A stretch of 64,000 nt of DNA. Source: Candidatus Tisiphia endosymbiont of Melanophora roralis (GTDB lineage Bacteria; Pseudomonadota; Alphaproteobacteria; Rickettsiales; Rickettsiaceae). The stretch's first letter is position 1. Every line of letters begins with the position of its first letter. The notes under the pieces are model-generated. The model had not been told where the DNA came from, did no database searches, and worked only from the letters and a program-made list of their open reading frames with translations. Location of the stretch: contig NZ_OZ032161.1 of assembly GCF_964026575.1 (NCBI RefSeq), positions 1,446,721 to 1,510,720 on the forward strand. The letters are read 5' to 3'. The translations under genes were made by a program, and so were the position numbers. Below are positions 36,695-46,158 of this stretch, piece by piece.

Positions 36695-38020
36695 CTATGT
36701 AGTTCTCTTTTGTGGGTAACTTCCAGAGTCTTTTTCTAACTTCTCAAAATGCAATAGCCCGTAGGCAAAAGCTATAATTGTAGGAATCATAATAATCAAT
36801 ATCCCCCAATTGCCAAAATAGTCAATAATATAAATGAAACCAAAAGAAGTAATAACGTACATCAAAGCACGAGATACAGAAAATATCACGCTAACACAGG
36901 TAAAACGTTTAAATATAGGAAAGCTTTTATAAAAAATTGGAGCAGCAGAGGTATGACAGTACTTAAATAAAATAATGACTATCTGAATGAGAAATAGCTC
37001 AAACGGAAAATGAAGATTATTTAGCCAATATGGACAAAATAAAATAACAATAGAATATATAATAAGTATAATTTTTGCGGTTAATAATGGATATACTCTG
37101 TAACTTACATAAGATAATATTGATAAGATTAAGAACTCTAATACAGAGACAATAAAATTATGATGAATAACCTCAATTGATGTATAACCAAAATCAGTCT
37201 TGAGAATAGTACCACAATGCAGATAGATAAAATAAAAACATACCGGTGTAGAACATTCTAATAAAAGGAACGCTATTATTGTTTTTTTATTAATTTTTTC
37301 ATTAACGACTGGATCATTATATAATGCTTTTATATCAATATTAGCTTTCTCATATTTCTTTTTTAGTATAAGTTTTGCATTAGCAAATTCAGGTGTTTCC
37401 CGCAATGTTGTTTTAGCAGCAAAACCAATCAATGCCACTATTGCACCTATCCAAAATGCTAGACGCCAGTTAAAACCATAGGAAGTAACAAGTGAGGCAA
37501 TTCCTAAAGCACCCATACTTCCTAAGACAGCAGATAGCCCTACCAATGTCACACTTACATACTGGATTGGTGGGTTAATTGTTTCGGTTAAATAAAGTCC
37601 TGCCCCTACTATCTCCCCCATAGATGTCATGCCTTGAACAATACGGCAAATTGTTATTATCCAAGTAGCAGCTACTCCTATTTGAGCATAGGTAGGAAGA
37701 TTAGCCATGACAAAACATGATACAGCCATCATAAAAGTTGTAATTATAACAGTAGATTTGCGTCCTATATTATCACCCAACCAACCAAATATTAAGGCAC
37801 CAACCGGCCGAAAAACAAAGGTAGTACAAAAGGAAAAAGACATCATTAAAGAAGTGAAGTGAGAATCAGCAGGTTCAAAAAACAACTCATTAAGAAATGC
37901 TGCCATATGAATATATAACATCAAGTCAAAATATTCTAAAAATGTACCAATTGAAAGTAAGCCCACTGCTTCTTTCTGTTCTCTAGTTAAACTTCTCTGT
38001 TCATGCGGATACTTTATCAT
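36695..38020 (-). CDS. MFS transporter, ProP-like
   Basis: Major facilitator of 441 residues with twelve likely helices. The metabolite:H+ symporter features are visible: GWLGDNIGRKSTVIITTFM (motif A), RIVQGMTSMGEIVGAGLYL, and WRLAFWIGAIVALIGF. This is the family that rickettsiae have in many paralogues named ProP, though substrates are mostly unknown. A complete gene, AGGAG-like sequence before the ATG. It stands between rvhB2 and the ATP synthase genes without operon partners. Confidence 0.85.
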   Translation of the reverse strand: MIKYPHEQRSLTREQKEAVGLLSIGTFLEYFDLMLYIHMAAFLNELFFEPADSHFTSLMMSFSFCTTFVFRPVGALIFGWLGDNIGRKSTVIITTFMMAVSCFVMANLPTYAQIGVAATWIITICRIVQGMTSMGEIVGAGLYLTETINPPIQYVSVTLVGLSAVLGSMGALGIASLVTSYGFNWRLAFWIGAIVALIGFAAKTTLRETPEFANAKLILKKKYEKANIDIKALYNDPVVNEKINKKTIIAFLLLECSTPVCFYFIYLHCGTILKTDFGYTSIEVIHHNFIVSVLEFLILSILSYVSYRVYPLLTAKIILIIYSIVILFCPYWLNNLHFPFELFLIQIVIILFKYCHTSAAPIFYKSFPIFKRFTCVSVIFSVSRALMYVITSFGFIYIIDYFGNWGILIIMIPTIIAFAYGLLHFEKLEKDSGSYPQKRTT

Positions 38021-38326
38021 TTATTTTTCTCCTTTAATGTTAAAATGAGCTTATATATTCTGCTACTTTAAAGAATTGGAGTCTACTTAACCTCAAGTAT
38101 CAATGTAATAAATTAATAGTAGGCTCAAGTAATCATCGCCATTAGGGGTCACCCTTGTCATTATGTCACTCCTACTCGCCATTATGTCATCCAAACGAAA
38201 GCTGGGATATAAAACCATATAACATACCTTTTATGCTATTTTTTAGACCTCTGCCTACGCACAGGTGTGACATTCGAAGGCAAGGATGGACTATTAAACA
38301 GATGTCTTACATCGAATTTAGGTACA
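38021..38326. other. Spacer between atpF and the MFS gene
   Basis: No gene is seen. It contains short degenerate repeats of the GTCAT type (GTCACCCTTGTCATTATGTCACTCC), a stretch TGCTATTTTTTAGACCTCTGCC similar to AGCTATTTTTTAGATCTCCGC at 36057-36077 downstream of rvhB2, and at 38296-38320 GATGTCTTACATCGAATTTAGG, a decayed half of the palindrome at 25994-26027. Confidence 0.5.
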
Positions 38327-38818
38327 TTATATAAATTTTTTAGATACTGGATTTTCCATGAGTCTCTTAGCTATCTCACTATCTGATATGGAATCGTTTT
38401 TTGTAGATTGCATATATATAGCTACTAATTCTAGCATTTTATCACAAAACTCAGATTGTAGCATTTGAGAAGCTTCTAGCTTTTGCCTATTCATTAAATC
38501 TATAGTCTCAAGTTTTTTGCTTTCTAGAAACTTATCAAATTCTTCGTTTTGCTGCTTAATTATATTATTGGCAGTTTCTTTGCCATCTTTGATCATTTTT
38601 TCTCTTAAAACTTCAATCTGTTGTATTTGGACTGCAGCATTTTCAAATAACAACGTCATATCTTCGTTAAGCTTTTGGGCTTCTAAGACTTGGTCTTTGA
38701 TAGCTGTAATTTTGTCATCTAACGATTTTAAAATTATATTTTTTATCGGTCTATAGACTAAATACACAAAAATTAGGAAACAGATGGCTAGCCAAAATTT
38801 TTCGTCAAACAATTGCAT
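38327..38818 (-). CDS. atpF: ATP synthase F0 subunit b
   Basis: 163 residues. One N-terminal membrane helix (FWLAICFLIFVYLVYRPI) then a long charged coiled coil that forms the peripheral stalk linking F0 to F1. It is the last of the F0 gene group, after atpF', and its ATG overlaps the stop of atpF' at 38818. The F1 genes are elsewhere, as is normal for alphaproteobacteria. Confidence 0.9.
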   Translation of the reverse strand: MQLFDEKFWLAICFLIFVYLVYRPIKNIILKSLDDKITAIKDQVLEAQKLNEDMTLLFENAAVQIQQIEVLREKMIKDGKETANNIIKQQNEEFDKFLESKKLETIDLMNRQKLEASQMLQSEFCDKMLELVAIYMQSTKNDSISDSEIAKRLMENPVSKKFI

Positions 38819-39297
38819 TATTTTATCTTTTTGTAAGATTCTTTTAGTAATTCTAAATCAACTTCTTGATTAGTAATTTTTTGAATTAACAATTTTGCTA
38901 AATCGATGCATGAGTCATTTTCATCAATCCAAAATAATTTATTAGTTGTTTCTATATCATGACGATTATTGGCAATTTGTGCTTTCAACTCATTATGGAG
39001 TTGAATTTTTTTTGATAGCAGAGATGCTTCCATTGCATCCCTAGCTTCTTTTTTAATATTTTCCACTATATTTGATATCTCTGCTAATGTACTTGCATAT
39101 TGCTTGTGCAAGCTATCAGCTTTTTCCCCAAGACTTTCTGCACTAGCAATATTGCTATCTATATAAGCTTGCCTATTCTCAAGAATCTTTTCAGTTAGCG
39201 GTGCAATGAACTTATGAACTAGAAGGTATAAGGTACTAAAAACAACCCCCAGCCAAAAGATTTGTGAACAATAAAAGGTAACATCAAATTGAGGCAT
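38818..39297 (-). CDS. atpF': ATP synthase F0 subunit b'
   Basis: 159 residues, the second stalk subunit found in alphaproteobacteria and photosynthetic lineages. It starts MPQFDVTFYCSQIFWLGVVF, with the typical D-x-T-F-xx-Q-xFW motif and a single membrane helix, followed by coiled coil. It lies six bases after atpE and overlaps atpF by one base, so the genes are cotranscribed. Confidence 0.9.
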   Translation of the reverse strand: MPQFDVTFYCSQIFWLGVVFSTLYLLVHKFIAPLTEKILENRQAYIDSNIASAESLGEKADSLHKQYASTLAEISNIVENIKKEARDAMEASLLSKKIQLHNELKAQIANNRHDIETTNKLFWIDENDSCIDLAKLLIQKITNQEVDLELLKESYKKIK

Positions 39298-39303
39298 AGT
39301 TAT

Positions 39304-39528
39304 TTAAGAAAATATTAATAAAATTGCAATTACGAACGAGAATAAGCCCATAGCTTCCGTAAGTCCAGCTCCAATGAATGCCATTCTTTGTAATTGATCA
39401 GTAGCTGAAGGGTTACGGGCAATTGAAGACAGCAATGCACTGAATATACTACCTACGCCAATAGCAGCACCTGACATACCAATAGCCATTAATCCTACAC
39501 CAATAAATTTTAGAGATGTTCCGTCCAT
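39304..39528 (-). CDS. atpE: ATP synthase F0 subunit c
   Basis: Ring-forming proteolipid of 74 residues from the ATG at 39526-39528 ([12 protein letters not shown]), chosen because it has AGGAGC directly upstream and gives the family's usual length; an open extension to 39615 would only translate an intercistronic hairpin. The two helices are clear, with the conserved loop [10 protein letters not shown] and the ion-binding glutamate in the second helix ([12 protein letters not shown]). Confidence 0.95.
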   Translation of the reverse strand: MDGTSLKFIGVGLMAIGMSGAAIGVGSIFSALLSSIARNPSATDQLQRMAFIGAGLTEAMGLFSFVIAILLIFS

Positions 39529-39556
39529 ATATAAGCTCCTAAATATAAAAAATTCT

Positions 39557-39620
39557 AGGTTCTTGCGTATGACTTCATTTTTATCTATAAGAGCATAAAA
39601 ATGAAGCCTTCGCAAAACCT
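39557..39620 (-). promoter_or_regulatory. Strong intercistronic hairpin between atpB and atpE
   Basis: AGGTT, TTGCG and CTTCATTTTTAT on one side pair with ATAAAAATGAAG, CGCAA and AACCT on the other, around CTATAAGAGC. The hairpin begins within the atpB stop codon and ends about 16 bases before the atpE ribosome site. It may act as a cleavage or stability element to set the high expression of subunit c. Confidence 0.7.
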
Positions 39621-40347
39621 AATGTGAATTTACAGCATCATTCAAGTATACACAAGAAAGAATTGTAAATATATAAGCTTGAAGTATTGCTATAAAAATT
39701 TCAAATCCAATAAGGATCACAATTAGTGGAATTGGCAAAAATTTAAAGAAAATCATTAATGAAACTATAAATCCTGCCATCACCTTTAGTAATATATGTC
39801 CTGCCATCATATTAGCAGCTAACCTTAAAGATAAACTTATAGGTCTTGCTAGATAGGCAAATAATTCTATCAAAATCATAAGCGGAGCTAGCCAAGATGG
39901 CGTACCTTTAGGCAAAAATATTGATAAAAAATGTATACCGTGATTAATAAAACCGATAATTGTAACCATAAAAAATATCATAATTGCTAAGGCAAATGTT
40001 ACTATAATATGGCTAGTAACAGTGAATCCGTAAGGAAGCATACCGAGCAAGTTACATAACAAAATAAACATAAACAAAGTAAAAATGAACGGTATAAACT
40101 TACGCCCCTTTTCTCCAACATTTTGATTGAGCATCACTGTAATTATATCATAAATTATTTCAGCACTAAGCTGTAATCTAGATGGTATAATTTTTTTACC
40201 TTTTAAGGCTAAATAAAAATAGGAGAGGCTTACAACTCCAGCAAGTAACATAAACAAACTAGAGTTAGTAAAACTAATATCGAAACCAAATAAATTAATT
40301 TCTACTAGTTTCTTTATTGCAAATTGATCTAAGGGACTATGGGACAT
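39619..40347 (-). CDS. atpB: ATP synthase F0 subunit a
   Basis: 242 residues, five to six helices, forming the proton path with the c-ring. The conserved arginine helix is seen in [20 protein letters not shown], and [22 protein letters not shown] gives the last helix. It overlaps atpI by one base at its start. Complete. Confidence 0.95.
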   Translation of the reverse strand: MSHSPLDQFAIKKLVEINLFGFDISFTNSSLFMLLAGVVSLSYFYLALKGKKIIPSRLQLSAEIIYDIITVMLNQNVGEKGRKFIPFIFTLFMFILLCNLLGMLPYGFTVTSHIIVTFALAIMIFFMVTIIGFINHGIHFLSIFLPKGTPSWLAPLMILIELFAYLARPISLSLRLAANMMAGHILLKVMAGFIVSLMIFFKFLPIPLIVILIGFEIFIAILQAYIFTILSCVYLNDAVNSH

Positions 40348-40634
40348 TATTTCTTATTTAGTTTTTGCCAAATTATTTTAAAACCTGCAAGCATACCTAT
40401 CAACAAAAATATTATAATACAAAATGGTTTAGAATTAAACAATTTATCTAATGTAAAACCAATAATAAACCCCAGCATCACACTAGAAAACAAATCTAAC
40501 GCTATAGCCAACGCATCAATTTCTTTTTTTGGATTAAGTTTAGGGTGAAAATGATTATTTGTTTGATTATTTGCTTTAAGTGTCTTAATCCTTTTTTGTA
40601 TCTTATCTAACTCTTTTTGTTCCAACATATACAT
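40347..40634 (-). CDS. atpI: ATP synthase accessory protein AtpI
   Basis: 95 residues with an N-terminal charged segment ([16 protein letters not shown]) and two membrane helices ([37 protein letters not shown]), as in alphaproteobacterial AtpI, which helps c-ring assembly or Mg uptake. First gene of the F0 cluster; just upstream lies a pair of hairpins and then the prophage region. Confidence 0.82.
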   Translation of the reverse strand: MYMLEQKELDKIQKRIKTLKANNQTNNHFHPKLNPKKEIDALAIALDLFSSVMLGFIIGFTLDKLFNSKPFCIIIFLLIGMLAGFKIIWQKLNKK

Positions 40635-40660
40635 TAATACAAAGAAGTCTATTTAAACCT

Positions 40661-40743
40661 CAATTTCGGATTAATTTCATTAATCCGAAATTGGAATGAG
40701 AAAGTAAACAATCAGGCTTAAAGCGGTTTGACGCCTGATTGTT
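40661..40743. repeat. Two-hairpin repeat between atpI and the prophage remnant
   Basis: Palindrome 40661-40693 (CAATTTCGGATTAAT arms) and hairpin 40707-40743 (stem AACAATCAGGC, loop TTAAAGCGGTTTGAC) are together the reverse complement of 7125-7208 with a few changes. It is followed by TTTGTCCACAAAC (40751-40763), which resembles the IS5 terminus found at 41595. Confidence 0.85.
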
Positions 40744-41594
40744 AAATATGTTTGTCCACAAACGGAGAGTAATAAGGTAATATTTGACTCAACTTCTATT
40801 TGGTCAAGGGAGCAATTAGCATCAGGTTTACAGAGCTTGCTAGTTAATCCAGCAATGAATTGGTTTAATCTTACTATAGTTGCTGAAAATGATGAGCAAC
40901 AGCAATATTTAACCACCGCTGAACGCAACATGCTAGCCCAAATGCTAGAAAAAACCCTAATGGATATATTTAATAATCCGGCTTCTAATTTTTATAGTCA
41001 GATTCATCAATTTTTCTTGAATTTATCAGCTTTTGGTACTGCAATATTCTATGTTGAAGAAGATTTAGAATTAGCACAGACCCTGTTCTTTCGTAATATT
41101 AATTTGCAGGAATGTTATTTTGAAGAGGATAAGTTTGGTTTTGTTAATACAATGTACCGACTATTTAGCATGCCGATAAAATCGGCATCAGCGAAATGGG
41201 TAGATTTTGCTCCTTTCAAAGAAAGGTTAGCCCGAAATCCTGATGAAATAGTAGAAATATTGCACATAGTTAGCCCACAAGCTCAAAATCAGAAAAGTAA
41301 AGGTAGAAGAGCAATGGTAACAGCTAGTCCTTCAACATCTAGCTCATCGCTACTGCCCTATAGTTCAGAGTACATCTATCTCGCTGAACAAAAAATTATC
41401 AGTCAATCAGGTTATTCTTATTTCCCATTTTTTGTAACGCGGTGGGTAAAAGAAGAAGGTGAAGTATATGGTTATGCTCCGGCTCATCATGTGCTACCTG
41501 ATATTAAATTACTCAATAGTTTAAGACAAATTACCCTAAAAGTAGCCCAAAAACAACTAGACCCACCATTATTAGTGCCAAAAGATGGATATTA

Positions 41595-42522
41595 GAGCTT
41601 GTCCGCAAACTAAAATTAAGGTATGATGAAGTGAACAAAGTATTATTAGTAAGAAGTATAGAAGAATGAGCAGAAAAAATTATCCAACAGATTTAACAGA
41701 TGAAGAATGGTTAAGGATAGAGGGTTTGTTTCAAGTATCGTATGTAAAGGGAGGTAGACCTTTAAAACATAGCAAAAGAGAGATTTTGAATGCAATTTTT
41801 TATGTATTACGTACTGGGTGTCAGTGGAGATATATGCCGCATGACTTTCCAATTTGGAAGACAGTATATGAACAATTTAGAAGATGGAAGAAGCAAGGTG
41901 TATTTGAACGTATGAACCATGAACTTATCAAGGATGTTAGACGAAAATTAGGTAGAAATGAGTATCCTAGTGCTTGCATAATAGATAGTCAGTCTGTCAA
42001 GACAACAGAAAAAGGGGAGCTAAAGGTTATGATGGAGCTAAGAAAATTAAGGGCAGAAAGAGGCATATTATTACCGATACACAAGGCTTTGTATTAGGTT
42101 GTTATGTCGGTTCTGCGAATGAGAATGATCGATACGGAGCTACAGTGCTACTCAGTAACATGCAAAAAGAGTACACTACTATTAAACAAATGTGGGCTGA
42201 TATGGGGTATCAGTCTAAAGATTTAAAGGGTCTCATTAAGGAAAAGTATAACATAGATTTAGAAATTGTTAAACGCCCAGTGTGCAGATTTTGGATACCA
42301 AAAAATACACCACTAGAACTATTGCCAACAAGGGAAGTTGGGTTTAAAGTACAGCCAAGGCGATGGGTTGTTGAGAGAAGCTTTGCTTGGATAAATAGAA
42401 ATAGAAGGCTCTCCAAGGAATATGATTTTCTTACTGATTCTAGTGAAAATATAATTTTTTTGGCTATGAGTCGATTACTTCTTCGTAGGATTACTTCTAT
42501 TACTTAGTTTGCGGACAAGCTC
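41595..42522 (+). mobile_element. IS5-family insertion sequence, 928 bp
   Basis: Perfect 19-bp terminal inverted repeats, GAGCTTGTCCGCAAACTAA, with TTA on both sides as likely target duplication. Two overlapping frames encode the transposase, with a frame change near 42010-42030 as in the IS427-type IS5 elements. It separates the first and second portal pieces together with the adjacent IS630. Confidence 0.9.
41666..42507 (+). CDS. IS5-family transposase, two frames
   Basis: Frame one, 41666-42097, starts MSRKNYPTDLTDEEWLRIEG and carries the N-terminal domain, the RTGCQWRYMPHDFP motif and the first Asp (IIDSQSVKTTEKGE). The protein then continues in a second frame (about 42020-42507: GRKRHIITDTQGFVLG, ADMGYQSKDLKG, PRRWVVERSFAWINRNRRLSKEYD with the catalytic Glu). 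The switch lies close to GAAAAAGGGGAGC, a plausible slippery site, so the split may be programmed frameshifting rather than decay. Apart from this the sequence has no stops. Confidence 0.82.
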
Positions 42523-43470
42523 TTATACTAATTCCCTAATTTAAATTAGTATAAATAGTAGAAAAAAGATGAGATTATGTTATAATATTCCAAGTTTATG
42601 AATAAATTAAGGAAAGGAATATAATGGGATGTCATCAAAGATTAATAACAGAAGAGTTATACCAACGTGCTATTGAGCAACTTGCAAGCATGAACCGAGA
42701 TAATAGAGTTGCTATTAGACTTATGGCTATAATTGCTGCTAAAGAAAATGGTGTTGGTGTAGTATGTAAGGTATTTAATATAACAACCAATACGCTTAGG
42801 AACTGGGTAAAAAGCTTTGCTCAAGGTAATGATAAAAGCCTTGAATATAAACAAGGTAGAGGACGAAAAAGTAAATTAACAAAAAATTGTTGTGAAGCAA
42901 TAAATAAATGGTTACAAGACGATTGTAACATGACAATAAAAAATATCATCATAAAACTTAAAGAAAATTTGGAGATTGATGCTAGTAAATCGGTTGTACA
43001 TAGAGTATTACAGAAACTTAAATTTGCATACATTACCCCAAGACCAGTGCATTACAAACAGAATAAAGAAACTCATGAAGGGTCTAAAAAAAACTTCAAG
43101 AAACAATAACAAATAACCCTAGCAGTTACTTGTATTTCTTTGATGAATCACGTTTTGGGACTCATTCTAAATTAGGTTATGGTTGGTTTCGTAAAGGTAG
43201 CAGAACTCAAGTTAAAGCCAAAATGGGCTTTCAAAATTTCTATGTTTATAGTGCGGTTAACCCAATCACAGGTGATGATTTTACTTTAATGATGCCAAAT
43301 GTCAATACCGTTTGTTTAAATATATTTTTGGCAGAGATGTCTAAACAGATAGGAGAACAAAAAGCGATTATTGTTATGGATTGTGCTGGATGGCACAAAG
43401 CTAAAGAGCTAATTATTGCAACAAATATAGAAATTCTTTATTTACCCCCATATTCTCCTGAATTGAATCC

Positions 43471-45005
43471 TTACTTTTACCCACAATTCTGGGAGAGAAA
43501 TATAGATAATATTTCGATACTTTCTGTAAGATTTTCGTAGCCCCTCCATAGTGTCATAGTTCCTGGTAATTTATCATTTTTTCTATTCATAAATCCTCCT
43601 AATTTACCAAGCCAGATAATAGCTTGTTTCATAGTTGGAGGTTCTTCAGGTATGAAAATAGTTTTATGCTCTCGAATATAAAGAGTTTGCCATTCTTGTG
43701 AAGTTAAAATCTTAGTACACACTTCTTGCGGATGAGATATTGCTACTTTTGATAAATATAAAATTTTAAATGCAATGATGCTTTTTATGGCAATTAATTT
43801 TTCTAGTCTTTCTTTTGTAGCTAAACGAGAATTTTCTATTTTACATCCAGATTTTAGAACTCTGAAATATTCTTCAATTCTCCATCTTAACTTATACCAA
43901 TTTATCCTTTCAATCGCATCTTCAAAATTACTGACAGGAACATTAGTTAGCAAGAGCCAATCAATTGCTTCCACTCCTTTAGGGGGGACTTGTTCTTTAG
44001 CTCTTACAACATAGAGCACTACTTTATCACTGATTTTGTGTTCAGTATTTTTTGAACCATATAATGAAGGGGTTCTAATTGGTATTAAACCAGACATATA
44101 TTTTATTTCAATATTTGCCATTCTTGCTGCTTCATTGTTCTTTTTTGGAACTTGAATTACTATTTCTTTCTTTGCGGATATCTGATTTATATGGGTTTGC
44201 AAATTTGTTTTTCTTCCCTCTGTAGAAATAAATTTTCTATTTTGTCTATTACGAACAATAAACAAACTACCCTTTTCTTGACACGACCATAATAGTTCAA
44301 AGATATCTGCTTCTCTGTCACCAATAGTTATAACTTTAGTATCTTTAGGTATAATATGCATAGTGTCCTTAAGTGCTGCTATCCACTTATAACTTTCTTT
44401 ATCTTCAGTAGAAGATATATATTTTCTTCTTGATTTTTCTTGTGCAGTTTCTTCACGTATAACACGAGCCCAACATTGTTGAGAAGATAATCCTAAAGGT
44501 AATCCTTCCATTGTAAACATCAAGGCACTATGCACAATCAGCCCCATTTTATGTTTTGTATAAGACTTTGAGACGCTACCGAGCCCTTTAGTTTTAATAT
44601 GAGAATCAAAATCTAGGTATGTTGTATCCTGAACTGAAAATACAAACTCATTACCTTTAATCCTTTCTTGTGTTTCTTTATAATGTGAATAATAAATTCC
44701 CGCTGGATCAAATTTTTTATTGCTAAATAATCTATACGCTCCTTTAGCCTCTTTCCAACTTCTGCAACTTTGATTTATTGAACCAAAAGCTTTGCTTTCT
44801 ATAAGTGAGCTAGTTTTAATAAGTCTTTTTATAAGCCTTTGATCTCCAAAGTTAACATGCCTAAATTCCCTTTCTAACCACTTATCACCTAAGTTGTAAG
44901 CATTAGATAACGCTTGCATATTCCTCATTCTTTCCCCTTCTTATATTTTAAGTATATAATTCAATATTAGTTTATACTTAATTTTATATTTGTGGGTAAA
45001 AGTAA
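43471..45005 (-). mobile_element. IS4-family (Tn5/IS50-like) element, 1535 bp
   Basis: 16-bp terminal inverted repeats TTACTTTTACCCACAA. An 11-bp target duplication GAATTGAATCC (43460-43470 and 45006-45016) is perfect, so the insertion is recent. It lies inside the IS630 transposase. Confidence 0.92.
43477..44928 (-). CDS. IS4-family transposase
   Basis: 483 intact residues, close to the length of Tn5 transposase. The N-terminal DNA-binding domain matches that group (WLEREFRHVNFGDQRLIKRL, SWKEAKGAYRLFSN). The catalytic core shows VQDTTYLDF (first Asp), TIGDREADIFELLW (second Asp) and the YREK signature in YKLRWRIEEYFRVLKSG. The stop is only six bases from the IS end. Probably active. Confidence 0.92.
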   Translation of the reverse strand: MRNMQALSNAYNLGDKWLEREFRHVNFGDQRLIKRLIKTSSLIESKAFGSINQSCRSWKEAKGAYRLFSNKKFDPAGIYYSHYKETQERIKGNEFVFSVQDTTYLDFDSHIKTKGLGSVSKSYTKHKMGLIVHSALMFTMEGLPLGLSSQQCWARVIREETAQEKSRRKYISSTEDKESYKWIAALKDTMHIIPKDTKVITIGDREADIFELLWSCQEKGSLFIVRNRQNRKFISTEGRKTNLQTHINQISAKKEIVIQVPKKNNEAARMANIEIKYMSGLIPIRTPSLYGSKNTEHKISDKVVLYVVRAKEQVPPKGVEAIDWLLLTNVPVSNFEDAIERINWYKLRWRIEEYFRVLKSGCKIENSRLATKERLEKLIAIKSIIAFKILYLSKVAISHPQEVCTKILTSQEWQTLYIREHKTIFIPEEPPTMKQAIIWLGKLGGFMNRKNDKLPGTMTLWRGYENLTESIEILSIFLSQNCG

Positions 45006-45576
45006 GAATTGAATCCGACAGAAAAATTGTGGCAATATTTAAAGTCTAATACTATAAAGAATAGAGTATATGACACAATCGAACAACTAGAAATAGTAGT
45101 ATGTTCCTGCCTTAAAAATTTAAGTGCCTCACTAATTAAATCGATTTGTTGTATGAATTATTTGCTAAATTAAATTAGGGAATTAGTATTACTTACCGCT
45201 ATACACTACGCCGGGCAGTGTTAATTTCTATCGTAACGGTATGGCAGATAAAATAATGCCCCTAACTGGTATGGAGAATATCCTACCGACTGAAATCGAG
45301 CAGAATCAATGCCGCGATGCTATATTTAAGGCATTCTATGTTGATATATTCAGAATGCAGAAAGAAAACAAAGAAATGACTGCCACTGAGGTGCAAATTA
45401 GAACGGAAGAACAATACCGTTTAATGTCCCCGATGGTTGGAAGAATTGAGAGTGAGTTGTTAAATCCGTTAATTATGGCGATATATCAAACACTAATCAA
45501 ATATAACAGAGTACCGATCTTAGAGGGGGCAAATAGCCCACCTGAGATAGAGATTGGATATGTTTCACCACTATCT

Positions 45577-45908
45577 ACTCATCTTCGAGACGAAAAAGTG
45601 CTTGAAACGTCTAAAGAATCAGGTTCGCAGTGGTTTTGGTATGAAGTTTGTAGTCATGTAAACATCACTTTTCTACTTGACATACTAAAAATTAGTCAAC
45701 ATAATGCTTCTTATGTGTATTACCATTGTTTTGTTTCAAATAAAAACTCTTGTCATTAAAGTACACTTTTATCAGTATTTCTTTATTATAAAATTCCACA
45801 GGTGAAAAAATGTAGTCAGTAACGAGAATTTAATTCTACACTCCACTCGTCGCATAATACTCACGTTCTATAGCATAATTTCTGCTCATATTTATCTCGA
45901 AGATGAGT
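45577..45908. mobile_element. 332-bp MITE, copy 1 (inside portal gene)
   Basis: Terminal inverted repeats ACTCATCTTCGAGA/TCTCGAAGATGAGT (14 bp) and a 4-bp target duplication ATCT (45573-45576, 45909-45912). The empty site exists in the second portal fragment (56540-56570 on the minus strand), which proves the boundaries. No transposase is encoded; a 60-residue open stretch following the portal frame has no recognisable features. Confidence 0.93.
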
Positions 45909-46158
45909 ATCTAGGGTACAAAAAACATCAGCAATAGCCAGCGTTGAACAAGTATTAGGTTTTTTCCAAAGAAGTGGTATAAGTAACTTTTTTCCTGAGA
46001 TTTATGATAATATTAACTGGGATGAGTGTTTTAAACTATTTTTTGAACTACGAGAAGCCCCAAGCTCAATCCCCCGACTTCCGCATTTTTTAATAAGGCA
46101 TAAGCTTAGAAGGCTCATAGTGCTGGGATTTTTAAAATTTAGGCACAACATTATTTTG

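Larger units (their letters stand above)
42624..45173 (+). pseudogene. IS630 transposase, split by IS4 insertion
   Basis: Part one, 42624-43109, is the helix-turn-helix region (IRLMAIIAAKENGVGVVCKV). Part two is in the -1 frame, entered at the run of eight A at 43086-43093 (a classic A-AAA-AAA slip site): FFDESRFGTHSKLGYGWF, VMDCAGWHKA and YLPPYSPELNP, up to 43470. The final stretch, TEKLWQYLKSNTIK to NYLLN, resumes at 45012-45173. All DDE motifs can be seen: DES, DCAGWH and ELNPTEKLW. The copy is dead only through the IS4 insertion. Confidence 0.85.
42528..45186 (+). mobile_element. IS630-family element, interrupted by an IS4 element
   Basis: Ends CTAATTCCCTAATTTAA and its reverse complement TTAAATTAGGGAATTAG, flanked by TA on each side (42526-42527, 45187-45188), the expected IS630/Tc1 target. 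Without the IS4 and its 11-bp target duplication the element is about 1113 bp. It is inactive as it stands because the IS4 element splits its transposase. Confidence 0.87.
40777..46072 (+). pseudogene. Phage portal (head-tail connector) gene, broken by multiple insertions
   Basis: Portal of a short-tailed phage (T7 gp8-like head-to-tail connector family). Three exon-like pieces are in one reading direction: 40777-41594 (FDSTSIWSREQLASGLQSLL to LLVPKDGY), 45190-45576 (YLPLYTTPGSVNFYRNG to SPLS) and 45913-46072 (RVQKTSAITSVEQ to REAPSSI). Between them stand an IS5-like element, an IS630-like element carrying an IS4 element, and a MITE; an IS1634 element cuts the 3' end. The N-terminal 50 or so residues are also lost at the junction beside atpI. 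Nonfunctional. A second fragment covering the lost end is at 56297-56687 on the other strand. Confidence 0.85.

Noticed and set aside
39529-39615. Extended N-terminus of atpE
   Set aside because: It translates the intercistronic hairpin; the ATG at 39528 has a good ribosome site and gives the normal subunit c length.
45577-45759. Portal-derived frame continuing into the MITE as a possible new fusion protein
   Set aside because: The extra 60 residues have no recognisable features and arise from a recent transposon insertion in a dead gene.
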